From positions 2,976,001 through 3,040,000 of the forward strand of contig NC_016604.1 of assembly GCF_000230895.2 (NCBI RefSeq): DNA of 64,000 nt. The letters are read 5' to 3'. The stretch is from Mycolicibacterium rhodesiae NBB3 (lineage in GTDB: Bacteria > Actinomycetota > Actinomycetes > Mycobacteriales > Mycobacteriaceae). The notes beneath the pieces are model-generated. The model made no database searches and had not been told where the DNA came from. It saw only the letters and a program-made list of their open reading frames with translations. Below are positions 44,788 to 55,522 of this stretch, piece after piece. How positions within the stretch are numbered: position 1 is the first letter of the stretch; every line of letters begins with the position of its first letter. Both the position numbers and the translations under genes were made by a program.

Positions 44788-44868
44788 CAACCTCATTGAG
44801 AATCCTCCTGTGCTGGCTCGACCGTCCCGAGTCCTCGACTGGTATCTAGTGCTTCGGTCGCACTGCGG

Positions 44869-46746
44869 TTACGGCCGCAAAATCGGCTTGATTGCGTGCA
44901 ACACGTCGGCGTCTTCGATGGTGGACGGGGTCGGCTCGTCCTTGCCGTGGGCGATGCCGCGCATGGTTTTCCGCAAGATCTTGCCCGAGCGGGTCTTGGG
45001 TAGCGCGGCCACGACATCGACCTGCTTGAAGCAGGCCACCGCCCCGATCTCGTCGCGCACCAACTTGACGAGCTCGTCGGCCAGGCCCTCGGCGGACGCG
45101 CCGGCCTTCAGCACGACCAGCCCGCGCGGCACCTGACCTTTGATCTCGTCGGCGACCCCGATGACGGCGCATTCGGCCACCGCCGGGTGGGCGGCCAGCA
45201 CCTCTTCGATCGCGCCGGTCGAAAGCCGGTGTCCCGCAACGTTGATGACGTCGTCGATGCGGCCCATCACGAACAGGTAGCCGTCCTCGTCCATGTACCC
45301 ACCGTCGCCGGTGAGGTAGTAGCCGGGATGCTCGCACAGATACGACGCCTCGTAGCGAGCGTCGTCACCCCATAGCGTCGGCAACGTGCACGGCGGCAAC
45401 GGCAACGCGATGCAGATCGCGCCGTCCTCGCCGGGTTCGCACTCCGAGCCGTCGATGCGCAGCACACGCACGTCATAGCCGGGCATCGGCACCGTGGGTG
45501 ATCCCGGTTTGATCGGCAGCGCCTCCACCCCCATCGGGTTGGCCGCGACCGCCCAGCCGGTCTCGGTCTGCCACCAGTGGTCGACGACCGGGACGCCAAG
45601 CTTGTCCGACGCCCAAGCGTACGTGTCGGGGTCGAGGCGTTCGCCGGCCTGGAACAGATACCGGAAACCGGACAAGTCGTAGCGTGCGATGTGGGTGCCT
45701 TCCGGATCCTCTTTCCGGATCGCCCGCAGCGCAGTCGGTGCCGAAAACAGCGCCTTCACACCATAATCCGATATCACCCGCCAAAAGGCACCCGGATCGG
45801 GCGTGCCGACCGGCTTGCCCTCGTAGAGGATCGTCGTCGCGCCGAGCAGCAGTGGGCCGTAAACGATGTAGGAGTGCCCGACCACCCAGCCGACATCGGA
45901 GGCCGCCCAGAACACCTCGCCGGGGGAGATGTCGTAGATGTAGCGCATGCTCCACAGCAACGCGACGGCGTGCCCGCCGTTGTCGCGCGCGACGCCTTTG
46001 GGTTTTCCGGTGGTGCCGGAGGTGTAGAGAATGTACAGCGGGTCGGTGGCCGCGACCGGCACTGCATCGACGGGCTCGGAATTGCCGATCAGCTCGTGCC
46101 AATCCAGGTCGCGGCCGGGGACCAGATCGCAGCGGTGTCGGTCGCGCTGCACGATGACGCAGCGGCGCGGCGGGTGCTGTGCCATGTCGAGCGCGGCGTC
46201 GAGCATGGGCTTGTACTCCACGATGCGAGTCGGCTCGATGCCGCACGAGGCGGAGACGACGACCGTCGGGCGGGCGTCGTCGATGCGGGTGGCCAGTTCA
46301 TGCGGGGCGAACCCGCCGAAAACCACCGAATGCACCGCGCCCAGCCGGGCGCAGGCCAGCATCGCGATCACCGCCTCGGGCACCATCGGCAGGTAGATCA
46401 CCACCCGGTCACCCTTGCCGACCCCGAGCGCGCGCAGCACCCCGGCGAAGCGCGCGGTCTCGTCGAGCAGCTCCCGGTAGGTATAGGTGCGTTTGGTGCC
46501 GGTGACAGGGGAGTCGTAGATCAGCGCCGACTGGTCGGCGCGGCCGCCCGCGACGTGGTGATCCAGCGCGTTGGCGCAGGTGTTCAGCTCCCCGTCCGGG
46601 AACCACCGGTAGAACGGCGCATTTGTGTCGTCGAGAACGCGCTGCGGCTCGCGGGTCCAGGTCACCGCCCGCGCGGCGTCGCTCCAGAATCCCGCCGGAT
46701 TTTCGATACTCGAGTTGAACAGTTCTCGGTACCCGATATCACTCAT
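44869..46746 (-). CDS. prpE: Propionyl-CoA synthetase
   Basis: 625 residues of the ANL superfamily, activating propionate (or acetate) with ATP and CoA. N-terminal acetyl-CoA synthetase domain (ELFNSSIENPAGFWSDAA), P-loop YTSGTTGKPKGVARDNGGHA typical of PrpE, hinge GDGGYMDEDGYL and the catalytic Lys in PKTRSGKILRK. The ATG at 46746 is preferred because family similarity starts there. Together with the aldehyde and alcohol dehydrogenases nearby it would feed C3 units into central metabolism. It is followed upstream by glbN on the same strand. Confidence 0.9.
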   Translation of the reverse strand: MSDIGYRELFNSSIENPAGFWSDAARAVTWTREPQRVLDDTNAPFYRWFPDGELNTCANALDHHVAGGRADQSALIYDSPVTGTKRTYTYRELLDETARFAGVLRALGVGKGDRVVIYLPMVPEAVIAMLACARLGAVHSVVFGGFAPHELATRIDDARPTVVVSASCGIEPTRIVEYKPMLDAALDMAQHPPRRCVIVQRDRHRCDLVPGRDLDWHELIGNSEPVDAVPVAATDPLYILYTSGTTGKPKGVARDNGGHAVALLWSMRYIYDISPGEVFWAASDVGWVVGHSYIVYGPLLLGATTILYEGKPVGTPDPGAFWRVISDYGVKALFSAPTALRAIRKEDPEGTHIARYDLSGFRYLFQAGERLDPDTYAWASDKLGVPVVDHWWQTETGWAVAANPMGVEALPIKPGSPTVPMPGYDVRVLRIDGSECEPGEDGAICIALPLPPCTLPTLWGDDARYEASYLCEHPGYYLTGDGGYMDEDGYLFVMGRIDDVINVAGHRLSTGAIEEVLAAHPAVAECAVIGVADEIKGQVPRGLVVLKAGASAEGLADELVKLVRDEIGAVACFKQVDVVAALPKTRSGKILRKTMRGIAHGKDEPTPSTIEDADVLHAIKPILRP

Positions 46747-46870
46747 AATTGTGATTGTCTCCTCAGCCGTCAACGGATCATCTCCACGTCCAATTGAGCT
46801 CGAAGCCGTGTCGCGCCGGCCGCGCCGCGCAGGCCACCGCGGCACCCCCTGAATCGCAGAGCATCGTCGG

Positions 46871-47233
46871 TCAAGCGATGGCTGAGACGACATCGTCGGC
46901 AAGCGATTCGACCGCGGTCATGATCTGTTCGGCGGTGTGTTCGGGCACTTCTGCGGCCGAGAGGCTTTTCCTCAGGTGCCCGCCGACGAGGTCGAAGTGG
47001 TGGCGGGTGATCCCGCGCCCTTGGTGGACTTGGCGCATCGAGGGACCGATATACGGCTCGGGCCCGCCGAGTGCCGCGGCAAAGAATTCAAACTGTTTGC
47101 CTTTCAGCCGCTCCATCCTTGTGCCGCTGAAGAATGGCGCCAATTCCTGGTCAGCCAGCACGCGCCCGTAGAAGTCCTCGACGACACCTTCGAGCGCCTC
47201 CGCACCGCCGATGCGCTCATAGATGCTTGCCAT
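46871..47233 (-). CDS. glbN: Group I truncated haemoglobin
   Basis: 120 residues, very like M. tuberculosis GlbN (Rv1542c): [19 protein letters not shown] with the B10 Tyr (Y22), [18 protein letters not shown], and [16 protein letters not shown] with the proximal His. It binds O2 and detoxifies NO by dioxygenation. The long pre-A helix of GlbN is absent. 125 bases separate it from prpE on the same strand; divergent from adhD. Confidence 0.9.
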   Translation of the reverse strand: MASIYERIGGAEALEGVVEDFYGRVLADQELAPFFSGTRMERLKGKQFEFFAAALGGPEPYIGPSMRQVHQGRGITRHHFDLVGGHLRKSLSAAEVPEHTAEQIMTAVESLADDVVSAIA

Positions 47234-47554
47234 GCTGCCGCTCCCGTCGCCGCGTGCATCAGATGCCGCTCGACGCTACGCAGTGGCGGTTGGCGCAAGG
47301 TTGGACCATCGGCCGGTATGTTCCGGACCCTGCCGCCTCGTGCCCGCCAATGCTGTGCGAGTGCGGTGGGCGTGCCTACGAGCGTCCGACGCTGACACAT
47401 CTGTCTGCGTAGCCGCACTGCCGATTCGCCGGCTCATCAGTGTGCAGTTTTCGGACACACAGCCCCTCCGTCTGATGCGGATAATTTTCCTGGAGTCGCA
47501 CTACACCGGTTCGACCGTCGCGTGCAGCGAAGGTGTGGAACACAGGGAGAGCAA
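47234..47554. other. Divergent promoter region glbN / adhD
   Basis: 321 bases with no gene. It should contain both promoters; no clear operator was identified by eye. Confidence 0.35.
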
Positions 47555-48667
47555 ATGAAAACCAGAGCCGCCGTACTGTTCGAGGGTGGCAAGCCCTTCG
47601 AGGTCGTCGAACTGGACCTCGAGGGCCCCCGCGACGGTGAGGTACTGATCAGGTATGTGGCCGCCGGTCTGTGCCACTCCGACCTGCATCTGACCGATGG
47701 AGACCTGGTCCCTCGGTTCCCGATCGTGGGTGGCCACGAAGGGGCAGGCATCATCGAGGAGGTCGGCGCCGGTGTCACCAAGGTCAAGCCGGGTGATCAC
47801 GTGGTGTGTAGCTTCATCCCCAATTGTGGGCGCTGTCGCTACTGCGCGACCGGACGCTCCAACCTGTGCGACATGGGAGCGACGATCCTCGACGGCCATA
47901 TGCCCGACGGAACGTTCCGCTTCCACATGGGTGACAGCGATTTCGGCGCGATGTGCATGCTGGGCACCTTCGCCGAGCGCGCGACCATCTCCGAGCATTC
48001 GGTGGTCAAGGTCGACGACTGGCTGCCGCTGCAGACAGCGGTGCTGGTCGGTTGTGGTGTGCCGACCGGGTGGGGCAGCGCCAACTACGCGGGCGCGGTG
48101 CGCGCCGGCGATACCACGGTGGTGTACGGCATCGGCGGGATCGGGATCAACGCCGTGCAGGGCGCCAAGCAGGCGGGCGCGAAATACGTGATCGCGGTGG
48201 ATCCGGTGGCGTTCAAACGCGAGACCGCGGCGAAGTTCGGCGCGACGCACGTTTTCACCACGGCCGACGAGGCCGCCGATACGGTTACCGAGCTGACCTG
48301 GGGGCAGATGGCCGACCAGGCTATCATCACCGTCGGCACCGTCGACGAACAGGTGGTGACCGACGCGTTCAACGCGATCGGGCGGGGCGGCACGGTGGTG
48401 ATCACCGGCTTGGCCAACCCCGAGAAGCTGACGGTGCATGTCTCCGGCGGGGTGATGACGCTGTTCGAGAAGACGATCAAAGGCACCCTGTTCGGTTCGG
48501 CCAATCCGCAGTACGACATCGTCAAGCTGCTGCGGCTCTACGACGCCGGCCAATTGAAGCTCGATGAACTGGTCACCAAGACGTACACGCTCGAGCAGGT
48601 CAACGAGGGCTACCAGGACCTGCGGGACGGCAAGATCATCCGAGGCGTCATCACCCATGCCCAGTGA
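47555..48667 (+). CDS. adhD: Zinc/NDMA-type alcohol dehydrogenase (Rv3086 AdhD-like)
   Basis: 370 residues. It closely follows M. tuberculosis Adh[23 protein letters not shown] at the start, [13 protein letters not shown] and GGHEGAG (catalytic zinc), [17 protein letters not shown] (structural zinc), [15 protein letters not shown] (nucleotide site), and [17 protein letters not shown] at the end. This group includes nicotinoprotein, NDMA-dependent alcohol dehydrogenases. ATG 47555 with GGGAGAG upstream. The following acyl-CoA ligase overlaps its end by 11 bases. Confidence 0.9.
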   Translation: MKTRAAVLFEGGKPFEVVELDLEGPRDGEVLIRYVAAGLCHSDLHLTDGDLVPRFPIVGGHEGAGIIEEVGAGVTKVKPGDHVVCSFIPNCGRCRYCATGRSNLCDMGATILDGHMPDGTFRFHMGDSDFGAMCMLGTFAERATISEHSVVKVDDWLPLQTAVLVGCGVPTGWGSANYAGAVRAGDTTVVYGIGGIGINAVQGAKQAGAKYVIAVDPVAFKRETAAKFGATHVFTTADEAADTVTELTWGQMADQAIITVGTVDEQVVTDAFNAIGRGGTVVITGLANPEKLTVHVSGGVMTLFEKTIKGTLFGSANPQYDIVKLLRLYDAGQLKLDELVTKTYTLEQVNEGYQDLRDGKIIRGVITHAQ

Positions 48668-50288
48668 ACTCAGTTACGCCTCGGCCACCAGCGACGTACC
48701 TCTGCTCGGTGACACGATCGGTGCCAATCTAGACCGCGCGGCGCGATTTTTCGCCGAGCGCGACGCACTCGTAGAGTGTTGGACGGGTCGGCGCTGGACA
48801 TACCGGGAATTTGTCTCCGATGTCGATACCCTGGCCTTGGGCCTGCTGGAACGGGGGATCGGCAAAGGTGACCGCGTGGGCATCTGGGCGCCCAACTGCG
48901 CGGAGTGGGCCCTTGTCCAGTACGCCACAGCCAAAATCGGAGCGATCCTCGTCAACATCAACCCCGCCTACCGAGCACACGAGCTGGAGTACGTGCTCAA
49001 TCAAGCCGGCGTGATGTCGCTGATCGCTGCGGAGCGATTCAAATCGTCGGAGTATGCCGCGATTATCGAGAAAGTCAGGCCGCGATGCGAGGCGCTCAAA
49101 CAGGTGGTGTTGCTGGGGGGTGAGGACTGGAATGCGTTGCTCGGGACTGGACGGCGAACCGATCGCGGTCGACTGTCGGCGATAGCGCACACCCTCACTG
49201 CCGACGACCCGATCAACATCCAATACACATCCGGCACCACAGGCTTCCCCAAGGGTGCCACCCTAAGCCACCACAACATCCTCAACAACGGCTTCTTGGT
49301 TGGTGAGCTGTGTGGCTACACGGAGGCCGACCGAATCTGCATTCCGGTGCCCTTCTACCACTGCTTCGGCATGGTGATGGGCAACCTCGCCGCAACAAGC
49401 CACGGTGCCTGCATGGTCATCCCGGCGCCGTCGTTCGAAGCGCGAGCCACCCTGGAAGCCGTCGCCGCCGAGCGTTGCACTTCGCTTTACGGCGTCCCTA
49501 CGATGTTCATCGCGGAGTTGGCCGAATCGGGATTCGGGGACTTCGACCTGGCTAGCCTGCGGACCGGGATCATGGCCGGCTCGCCGTGCCCGGTGGAGGT
49601 GATGAAGCAAGTCATCGACCGGATGGGCATAACCGAGATAACGATCTGCTACGGCATGACCGAGACATCACCGGTAGCTACACAGACCAGGGCCGACGAT
49701 CCGATCGAGCGTCGCGTGTCGTCGGTGGGAACCGTGCATCCACACCTGGAAGTCAAGATCGTCGACCCGGAAACCGGAGTGACGGTGCCCCGCGGCGCAG
49801 CGGGCGAGCTGTGTACCCGCGGATACTCGGTCATGCTCGGATATTGGGAACGACCGGATTGGACGGCCGAGGCCATCGATGCCGCGCGGTGGATGCACAC
49901 CGGCGACCTGGCGGTCATGGACGACGAGGGCTACGTCAGCATCATCGGCCGGAGTAAGGACATGGTGATTCGGGGCGGGGAGAACATCTACCCGCGTGAA
50001 ATCGAGGAGTTCTTGTACACGCATCCGCATATTCTCGACGCTCAGGTGATTGGCGTTCCAGATCCGAGGTACGGCGAGGAGCTCATGGCCTGGGTCCGCA
50101 TGAAAGAAGGAACCGAACCACTGAGCACCGAGGCTCTGCGCGCCTTCTGCACCGGGAAGCTGGCGCACTACAAGATCCCCCGGTACGTGCACGTTGTCGA
50201 CGAGTTTCCAATGACGGTCACCGGCAAGGTCCGCAAAGTCGAGATGCGTGACGCGGCGATCACGCTGTTGAAGCTGCCGCAGGACTGA
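48657..50288 (+). CDS. Fatty-acid/acyl-CoA ligase (FadD-type)
   Basis: 543 residues, ANL superfamily. P-loop [18 protein letters not shown], adenylation motif YGMTETSPV, hinge [20 protein letters not shown] and catalytic Lys in TVTGKVRK. Medium-chain acyl-CoA synthetase look ([20 protein letters not shown]). The ATG at 48657 overlaps adhD, so the pair is co-translated: an alcohol would be oxidised and the resulting acid activated. Confidence 0.88.
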   Translation: MPSELSYASATSDVPLLGDTIGANLDRAARFFAERDALVECWTGRRWTYREFVSDVDTLALGLLERGIGKGDRVGIWAPNCAEWALVQYATAKIGAILVNINPAYRAHELEYVLNQAGVMSLIAAERFKSSEYAAIIEKVRPRCEALKQVVLLGGEDWNALLGTGRRTDRGRLSAIAHTLTADDPINIQYTSGTTGFPKGATLSHHNILNNGFLVGELCGYTEADRICIPVPFYHCFGMVMGNLAATSHGACMVIPAPSFEARATLEAVAAERCTSLYGVPTMFIAELAESGFGDFDLASLRTGIMAGSPCPVEVMKQVIDRMGITEITICYGMTETSPVATQTRADDPIERRVSSVGTVHPHLEVKIVDPETGVTVPRGAAGELCTRGYSVMLGYWERPDWTAEAIDAARWMHTGDLAVMDDEGYVSIIGRSKDMVIRGGENIYPREIEEFLYTHPHILDAQVIGVPDPRYGEELMAWVRMKEGTEPLSTEALRAFCTGKLAHYKIPRYVHVVDEFPMTVTGKVRKVEMRDAAITLLKLPQD

Positions 50289-50298
50289 CCGCGATCAT

Positions 50299-51450
50299 TC
50301 AGCGCAACAACGCCCGCGCCATGACGACGCGCTGAATCTGGTTGGTGCCCTCGTAGATCTGGGTGATCTTCGCGTCGCGCATGAACCGCTCGACGGGGAA
50401 GTCGGTGGTGTATCCGTACCCGCCGAACAACTGCACGGCGTCGGTGGTCACCTCCATCGCGACGTCGGAAGCAAAGCACTTCGAGGCCGAGGAGATGAAG
50501 CTGAGGTTGGGCTCACCGCGTTCGGCACGGGCAGCGGCGGTATAGACCATCAGCCGCGCGGCTTCGGTCTTCATCGCCATATCCGCCAGCATGAACTGCA
50601 CGGCCTGGAAATCGGCGATCGCCTTGCCGAACTGCTTGCGCTGCTTGACATATGCGATCGCCGCATCCAACGCGCCCTGCGCAATCCCGACCGCCTGGGC
50701 ACCGATCGTCGGCCGGGTGTGGTCGAGGGTGGCCAGCGCGGTCTTGAAGCCGGTGCCGGGCTCGCCGATGATCCGGTCGCCGGGAATGCGGCAATCCTCG
50801 ACGTACAGCTCAGTGGTGGGCGAGCCCTTGATGCCCATCTTGTGTTCCTTGGCACCAACCACGAAACCCGGATCGTCGTTGTGCACGATGAACGCCGAAA
50901 TGCCGTTGGCGCCCTTGTCCGGATCGGTCACCGCCATCACCGTGTACCACGTCGAGTGCCCACCGTTGGAGATCCAGCACTTGGCCCCGTTGAGCACCCA
51001 CTCATCGCCCTCGGCGCGCGCCCGGGTGCGCATCGACGCGGCGTCGCTGCCGGCCTCCCGCTCCGAGAGCGCATACGACGCGACAGCCTCGCCGGCGGCA
51101 ATAGAAGGCAGCACGTGCTTCTTGAGCTCCTCGGACCCGCGCATCAGCAGGCCCATCGTGCCGAGCTTGTTGCAGATCGGGATCAACGACGACGACGCGC
51201 ACACCCGCGCCACCTCTTCGATCACGATGCAGGCGGCCACCGCGTCGCCGCCCTGCCCGCCGTACTCCTCGGGAATGTGGATCGCGGCGAAGCCCGAGGA
51301 CGTCAGCGCCGCCAGGGCTTCGTCGGTGTAGCGGGCCTTCGCATCGACGTCGGACGCATACGGGGCGATCTGCTTCTCACACAGCTCACGCAAGACCGAA
51401 CGCAGCTCGTTGTGTTCATCGGAGAGCCTGAAAGGATCGAATTGCGTCAT
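50299..51450 (-). CDS. Acyl-CoA dehydrogenase (FadE25-like)
   Basis: 383 residues, FAD enzyme of beta-oxidation. Signatures are ALSEREAGSDAASMRTRA, WISNGGHSTWY, RKQFGKAIADFQAVQFMLADMA, GGYGYTTDFPVERFMRDAK and the catalytic Glu in QIYEGTNQIQR (E367). Start ATG 51450. It converges on the ligase with 10 bases between stops. Confidence 0.9.
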   Translation of the reverse strand: MTQFDPFRLSDEHNELRSVLRELCEKQIAPYASDVDAKARYTDEALAALTSSGFAAIHIPEEYGGQGGDAVAACIVIEEVARVCASSSLIPICNKLGTMGLLMRGSEELKKHVLPSIAAGEAVASYALSEREAGSDAASMRTRARAEGDEWVLNGAKCWISNGGHSTWYTVMAVTDPDKGANGISAFIVHNDDPGFVVGAKEHKMGIKGSPTTELYVEDCRIPGDRIIGEPGTGFKTALATLDHTRPTIGAQAVGIAQGALDAAIAYVKQRKQFGKAIADFQAVQFMLADMAMKTEAARLMVYTAAARAERGEPNLSFISSASKCFASDVAMEVTTDAVQLFGGYGYTTDFPVERFMRDAKITQIYEGTNQIQRVVMARALLR

Positions 51451-51670
51451 GCCGAGCCGGCTCTGAGCCCAGTCACGATTGACCAACCATCATGGTCGCG
51501 GACCCGGCGGGCGAGCAGCCGAAGAGTAGTTGTGGCATAGGCGTCCTTGTCTGTTTCGTTGAATCAGCGATGGCCGACGTTGCTGCACAACGAAGTTCGG
51601 CCGCGCGGTTCGTGCGGCCTGTGGCCGCTTTAGCCCGTAATCGCCGTGGCAGCGATTTCGAACGATGAAA

Positions 51671-51692
51671 CCCACCGCTGCCACGCGGTGGG
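51671..51692. other. Small perfect hairpin
   Basis: CCCACCGC / GCGGTGGG arms of 8 bp around a 6-base loop. No gene ends nearby on either strand, so a terminator role is not obvious. Confidence 0.4.
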
Positions 51693-51961
51693 CCTGGCAG
51701 GCAGGGGTACGTCATCGCGCGACGACCCCGTAAATCCCGCAAAGATGTAGCTGCTTGCTGTTTGAACCGGCCCGCGAGCGTCGCAGCATATTCGGATTCT
51801 GACGTGATCATGCTGGCCGTAACTGTCCAACAATCGCACATTCACAGGCCGGCGCACCTCCAGCACAGCGCCTCAGCGCTTCCTCGCAGGACGGCCCACC
51901 TGAAAAGCACTGATCGGTGCTGTTACTGCCTAGTGCGTTCGACGCCGGGCAAAGTGGACAT

Positions 51962-52011
51962 CTCGGTTAATCGCGACTAACGTTTCACGCAGTTAGTCGC
52001 GGTTAACCGAG
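51962..52011. promoter_or_regulatory. Inverted repeat, probable TetR-type operator of the thiolase operon
   Basis: Arms CTCGGTTAATCGCGACTAAC and GTTAGTCGCGGTTAACCGAG pair over 20 bases with one mismatch, spacer 10 bases, ending 69 bases before the thiolase ATG. Size and place suit a dimeric repressor of the TetR kind that controls beta-oxidation-type operons. No such regulator gene is adjacent. Confidence 0.6.
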
Positions 52012-52080
52012 TCAATCGGCGCGAGGCGACGCAAAGCAAACGTGTCGTGAGCGTATTCACACCACCGGTTTGGAGGATTG

Positions 52081-53262
52081 ATGACGACGTCGGTGATCGT
52101 TGCTGGAGCACGTACTCCGGTGGGCAAGTTGATGGGTTCGCTAAAGGACTTCTCCGGCAGCGATCTGGGCGCGATCGCGATCTCCGCGGCGCTGGAAAAG
52201 GCAAAGGTTCCGGCGTCGCTCGTCGAGTACGTGATCATGGGCCAGGTTCTGACGGCGGGCGCCGGGCAGATGCCCGCCCGCCAGGCAGCGGTGGCCGCAG
52301 GAATCGGCTGGGACGTGCCGTCGCTGACGATCAACAAAATGTGTCTGTCCGGCATAGATTCGATCGCCCTGGCGGATCAGCTGATTCGGGCCGGCGAATT
52401 CGACGCGGTGGTGGCTGGTGGCCAGGAGTCGATGACCCACGCGCCGCACCTGCTGATGGACAGTCGCGCCGGCTACAAGTACGGCGACGTGACGGTTCTC
52501 GACCACATGGCCTATGACGGTCTGTACGACGTGTTCACCGATCAGCCGATGGGCGCGCTGACCGAACAGCGCAACGACGTGGATCAGTTCACCCGCGCCG
52601 AGCAGGACGAGTTTGCAGCGCAGTCGCACCAAAAGGCCGCTGCGGCTTGGAAAGACGGCGTCTTCGCCGATGAGGTGGTGCCGGTGAAGCTTCCGCAGCG
52701 CAAGGGGGACCCCCTGGAGTTCAGCGAGGACGAAGGCATCCGCACTAACACCACGGCCGAGTCGCTGGCCGGCCTCAAGCCCGCCTTCCGCAAGAACGGC
52801 ACCATCACCGCCGGTTCGGCGTCGCAAATCTCCGACGGCGCATGTGCCGTCGTCGTGATGAACAAGGACAAGGCCGTCGAGATGGGGCTGACCTGGCTCG
52901 CCGAGATCGGCGCCCACGGCGTGGTCGCGGGTCCGGACTCGACGCTGCAGTCCCAGCCGGGGAACGCCATCAAGAAAGCGGTTGCGCGCGAGGGCATCTC
53001 ACTCGGTCAGCTGACCGTGATCGAGATCAACGAGGCGTTCGCTGCGGTCGCGCTGGCCTCTACGAAGGAGCTCGGCGTCGACCCGAGCAAGGTCAATGTC
53101 AACGGCGGCGCCATCGCGATCGGCCATCCGATCGGCATGTCCGGCGCGCGGATCACCTTGCACGCCGCCCTTGAGCTGTCTCGACGCGGTTCGGGTTACG
53201 CCGTAGCCGCGCTGTGCGGCGCCGGCGGCCAGGGCGATGCCCTCATCTTGCGCGCGAGCTAG
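52081..53262 (+). CDS. Thiolase (acetyl-CoA acetyltransferase)
   Basis: 393 residues. Active-site Cys88 in NKMCLSG, His in [14 protein letters not shown] (about 349) and second Cys in [11 protein letters not shown] (C379). It cleaves or forms 3-ketoacyl-CoA. ATG 52081 with TGGAGG upstream (a TTG one codon earlier is possible). First gene behind the inverted repeat; followed after 121 bases by a crotonase-fold gene and an SDR gene, forming a beta-oxidation-like set. Confidence 0.9.
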   Translation: MTTSVIVAGARTPVGKLMGSLKDFSGSDLGAIAISAALEKAKVPASLVEYVIMGQVLTAGAGQMPARQAAVAAGIGWDVPSLTINKMCLSGIDSIALADQLIRAGEFDAVVAGGQESMTHAPHLLMDSRAGYKYGDVTVLDHMAYDGLYDVFTDQPMGALTEQRNDVDQFTRAEQDEFAAQSHQKAAAAWKDGVFADEVVPVKLPQRKGDPLEFSEDEGIRTNTTAESLAGLKPAFRKNGTITAGSASQISDGACAVVVMNKDKAVEMGLTWLAEIGAHGVVAGPDSTLQSQPGNAIKKAVAREGISLGQLTVIEINEAFAAVALASTKELGVDPSKVNVNGGAIAIGHPIGMSGARITLHAALELSRRGSGYAVAALCGAGGQGDALILRAS

Positions 53263-53383
53263 CCACTGAACAGGGAGGGGCGCATTCACGGCAAGGTGGG
53301 GTCGGGGGCCGCTTTAATCCCGCCGGATTCACCGCATCCGCTGTTGTGGTAATGCAATTCACAAACACAGGCAGGAACTTGAC

Positions 53384-54211
53384 ATGCGCATCGACTACTC
53401 CGATTTCCCCAGTCTGCGACTCGACCACGCCGACGAGGGGATCCTCGAGATCACGCTGGCCGCGCCAGGCCTGAATTCGGTTGGCCCACGAATGCATCGC
53501 GACCTCGCCCACATATGGCCGGTCATCGAGCGAGATCCCGACGTCCGCGTCGTCCTGGTTCGCGGTGAAGGGACGGCTTTCTCGTCCGGAGGCAACTTCG
53601 ACTTGCTCGAAACGATGATCGATGACTACGAGGGCCGTACTCGGATCATGCGTGAGGCCCGCGATCTGGTCGTCAACATGGTCAACCTCGACAAGCCGGT
53701 CGTCTCTGCAATTCGCGGTCCTGCCGTCGGCGCGGGCCTGGTAGTTGCGGTGCTGTCCGATATCTCCGTCGCCGGCCGCACCGCGAAGATCATCGACGGG
53801 CACACACGCCTCGGCGTCGCCGCGGGTGATCACGCCGCCATCTGCTGGCCGCTGCTGGTGGGGATGGCCAAAGCAAAGTACTACCTGCTCACCTGTGATC
53901 GCCTGTCCGGCGCGGAGGCCGAGCGAATCGGCCTGGTATCCATCTGTGTCGACGACGAAGAGGTTCTGGCGACGGCTCATCGCATTGCCGCTCAGTTGGC
54001 CCGTGGCGCGCAGGGGGCCATCCGCGGGACCAAGCGCAGCCTCAACCATTGGTATCGCATGTTCGAACCCGCCTTCGAAGCCTCGCTTGGCCTGGAGTTC
54101 CTCGGATTTAGCGGCCCTGACGTCAAAGAAGGCCTGGCAGCGCACCGTGAGAAGCGTCAACCCCGATTTGACACCCGACCAGTGGAAACTTCGATGGATG
54201 ATCCACGATGA
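53384..54211 (+). CDS. Crotonase-fold (enoyl-CoA hydratase/isomerase family) protein with atypical active site
   Basis: 275 residues with CoA-binding and oxyanion features SSGGNFDL (64-72) and [15 protein letters not shown]. In ordinary hydratases two Glu lie in the CE(L) and PE(I) positions; here these read V and H/T ([22 protein letters not shown]), so canonical hydration is doubtful. An Asp-His pair in GVAAGDHAA may serve another reaction (hydrolysis, isomerisation or ring cleavage). Overlaps the SDR gene by 4 bases. Confidence 0.8.
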   Translation: MRIDYSDFPSLRLDHADEGILEITLAAPGLNSVGPRMHRDLAHIWPVIERDPDVRVVLVRGEGTAFSSGGNFDLLETMIDDYEGRTRIMREARDLVVNMVNLDKPVVSAIRGPAVGAGLVVAVLSDISVAGRTAKIIDGHTRLGVAAGDHAAICWPLLVGMAKAKYYLLTCDRLSGAEAERIGLVSICVDDEEVLATAHRIAAQLARGAQGAIRGTKRSLNHWYRMFEPAFEASLGLEFLGFSGPDVKEGLAAHREKRQPRFDTRPVETSMDDPR

Positions 54212-54954
54212 CCCGCCTGGACGGGCGCACCGCGCTGGTGACCGGCGGTGCCGGTGGGATCGGTGCCGCGATTTGCCGGCACCTCGCCGAGGCCGGCGCC
54301 CGCGTAGCGGTGTGCGATCTGGACCACGTCGGCGCCGAGGAGACAGCGTCTGCGCTGCCGGGTACGAGCGCGGGTTTCGCGATCGACGTCACCGACAGCT
54401 CAGCTGTCGCCCGCACGGTCGATGCGGTGCGCCGACAATTCGGCGAGATCGACATCCTGGTCAACAACGCCGGTATCGACACTATCGAGAAGTTCGCCGA
54501 CTCGACTGAAGAGACCTGGCGGGCACTCGTAACGGTCAATTACCTCGGCACGGTCATCGTCAGCCGCGCAGTGCTTGATTCGATGATCGAGCGCAGGCGG
54601 GGGCGCATCATCAATATCGGATCCGACGCTGGGCGTGTGGGATCCTCAGGCGAGGCGGTGTACTCGGGCACCAAGGGAGCCATAATCGCCTTCAGCAAGG
54701 GTTTGGCCCGCGAGATGGCCACGAAGGGCGTCACCGTCAACACCGTCTGCCCGGGTCCCACGGACACCGCGCTGCTCAAGAAGGTCGCGGCCGCCAGCCA
54801 AGGGCTGTACGACGCGCTTGCGCGCGCGATCCCGATGAAACGCATCGGGACACCCGACGACATCGCGCCTGCCGTAGTCTTCTTCGCCGGCGACGGCGCA
54901 TCCTACATCACTGGCCAGACGTTGTCGGTGAGCGGCGGTCTGACGATGGTTTGA
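54208..54954 (+). CDS. SDR-family NAD(P)-dependent dehydrogenase
   Basis: 248 residues, classical [11 protein letters not shown] (12-19), NNAG (86-89), catalytic Ser139, Tyr152 and Lys156 (IGSD, YSGTK), PGPTDT after the lid. Asp37 after the second strand (VCDLD) suggests NAD preference. ATGA overlap with the crotonase-fold gene. Likely a 3-hydroxyacyl-CoA (or hydroxy-cycloalkanecarboxyl-CoA) dehydrogenase; substrate inferred only from context. Confidence 0.88.
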   Translation: MTRLDGRTALVTGGAGGIGAAICRHLAEAGARVAVCDLDHVGAEETASALPGTSAGFAIDVTDSSAVARTVDAVRRQFGEIDILVNNAGIDTIEKFADSTEETWRALVTVNYLGTVIVSRAVLDSMIERRRGRIINIGSDAGRVGSSGEAVYSGTKGAIIAFSKGLAREMATKGVTVNTVCPGPTDTALLKKVAAASQGLYDALARAIPMKRIGTPDDIAPAVVFFAGDGASYITGQTLSVSGGLTMV

Positions 54955-54982
54955 CCACCGACGGCCGGAGGACGGCGATAAC

Positions 54983-55477
54983 TTATGGCCGGTTCCTAAG
55001 GACGCGGGTGCCGCCGGCCCACCGGTCATGAATGCCCTGCTGGGTCGGGCTGGCGCCGATCGTCGACGCGATCAGAATGCAGGCGGTCAAGCCGAGCAGT
55101 CCGCCGACAAACGGAAGGATGACCAACAATGTGAACGCGTTTCGGACGGCGGACTGCTGGACGGTCGGTTTAGGTGCATCGCCAGGGCCGCACACCAGGA
55201 GGCCCGTCAGCTTCTTGCCCGGCGTCCACCCTCGGGTCGTCTCGAACGCAACGAAATAGACGAACGCAGCCAGGCCGGACACCGCAATGATGACATAAAG
55301 ACTGCGCGCAGCACCGATTAGTACGGCAACCACCACGGCGAAAACCAACACGATCAGGTTGTCGACGAGGCGAGCGGCGAACCGCAAACCGGGCCCAGCC
55401 GACTGCGCATCCGTGGGCGATGGCCCGGGCGAATGAATGCGCCTGGGGTCTTCAGGATCGAAATCGTCAACGCTCAC
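54983..55477 (-). CDS. RDD-family membrane protein
   Basis: 164 residues. Acidic N-terminus, then RDD core: RFAARLVDNLIVLVFAVVVAV (Arg and Asp of the RDD name), TTRGWTPGKKLTGLLV, and IHDRWAGGTRV at the end. Three membrane segments. Last gene of the methanol-dehydrogenase/MoxR/VWA strand, 45 bases after the VWA gene, so probably co-transcribed. Transport or anchoring role unknown. Confidence 0.82.
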   Translation of the reverse strand: MSVDDFDPEDPRRIHSPGPSPTDAQSAGPGLRFAARLVDNLIVLVFAVVVAVLIGAARSLYVIIAVSGLAAFVYFVAFETTRGWTPGKKLTGLLVCGPGDAPKPTVQQSAVRNAFTLLVILPFVGGLLGLTACILIASTIGASPTQQGIHDRWAGGTRVLRNRP

Positions 55478-55522
55478 AGCCAGGTTCTCCGATCGATTCG
55501 GCGATTACGATGCGCCACGGGG

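Larger units (their letters stand above)
51451..52080. other. Divergent region upstream of acyl-CoA dehydrogenase and thiolase
   Basis: About 630 bases without a convincing gene; it contains a perfect small hairpin (51671-51692) and a strong inverted repeat (51962-52011). Confidence 0.4.

Noticed and set aside
47501..48658. A 385-codon minus-strand frame opposite adhD
   Set aside because: Antisense shadow; adhD on the plus strand has complete family motifs.
51473..51841. A 122-codon minus-strand frame between the acyl-CoA dehydrogenase and thiolase
   Set aside because: Composition and codon use are atypical and no motif or ribosome site supports it.
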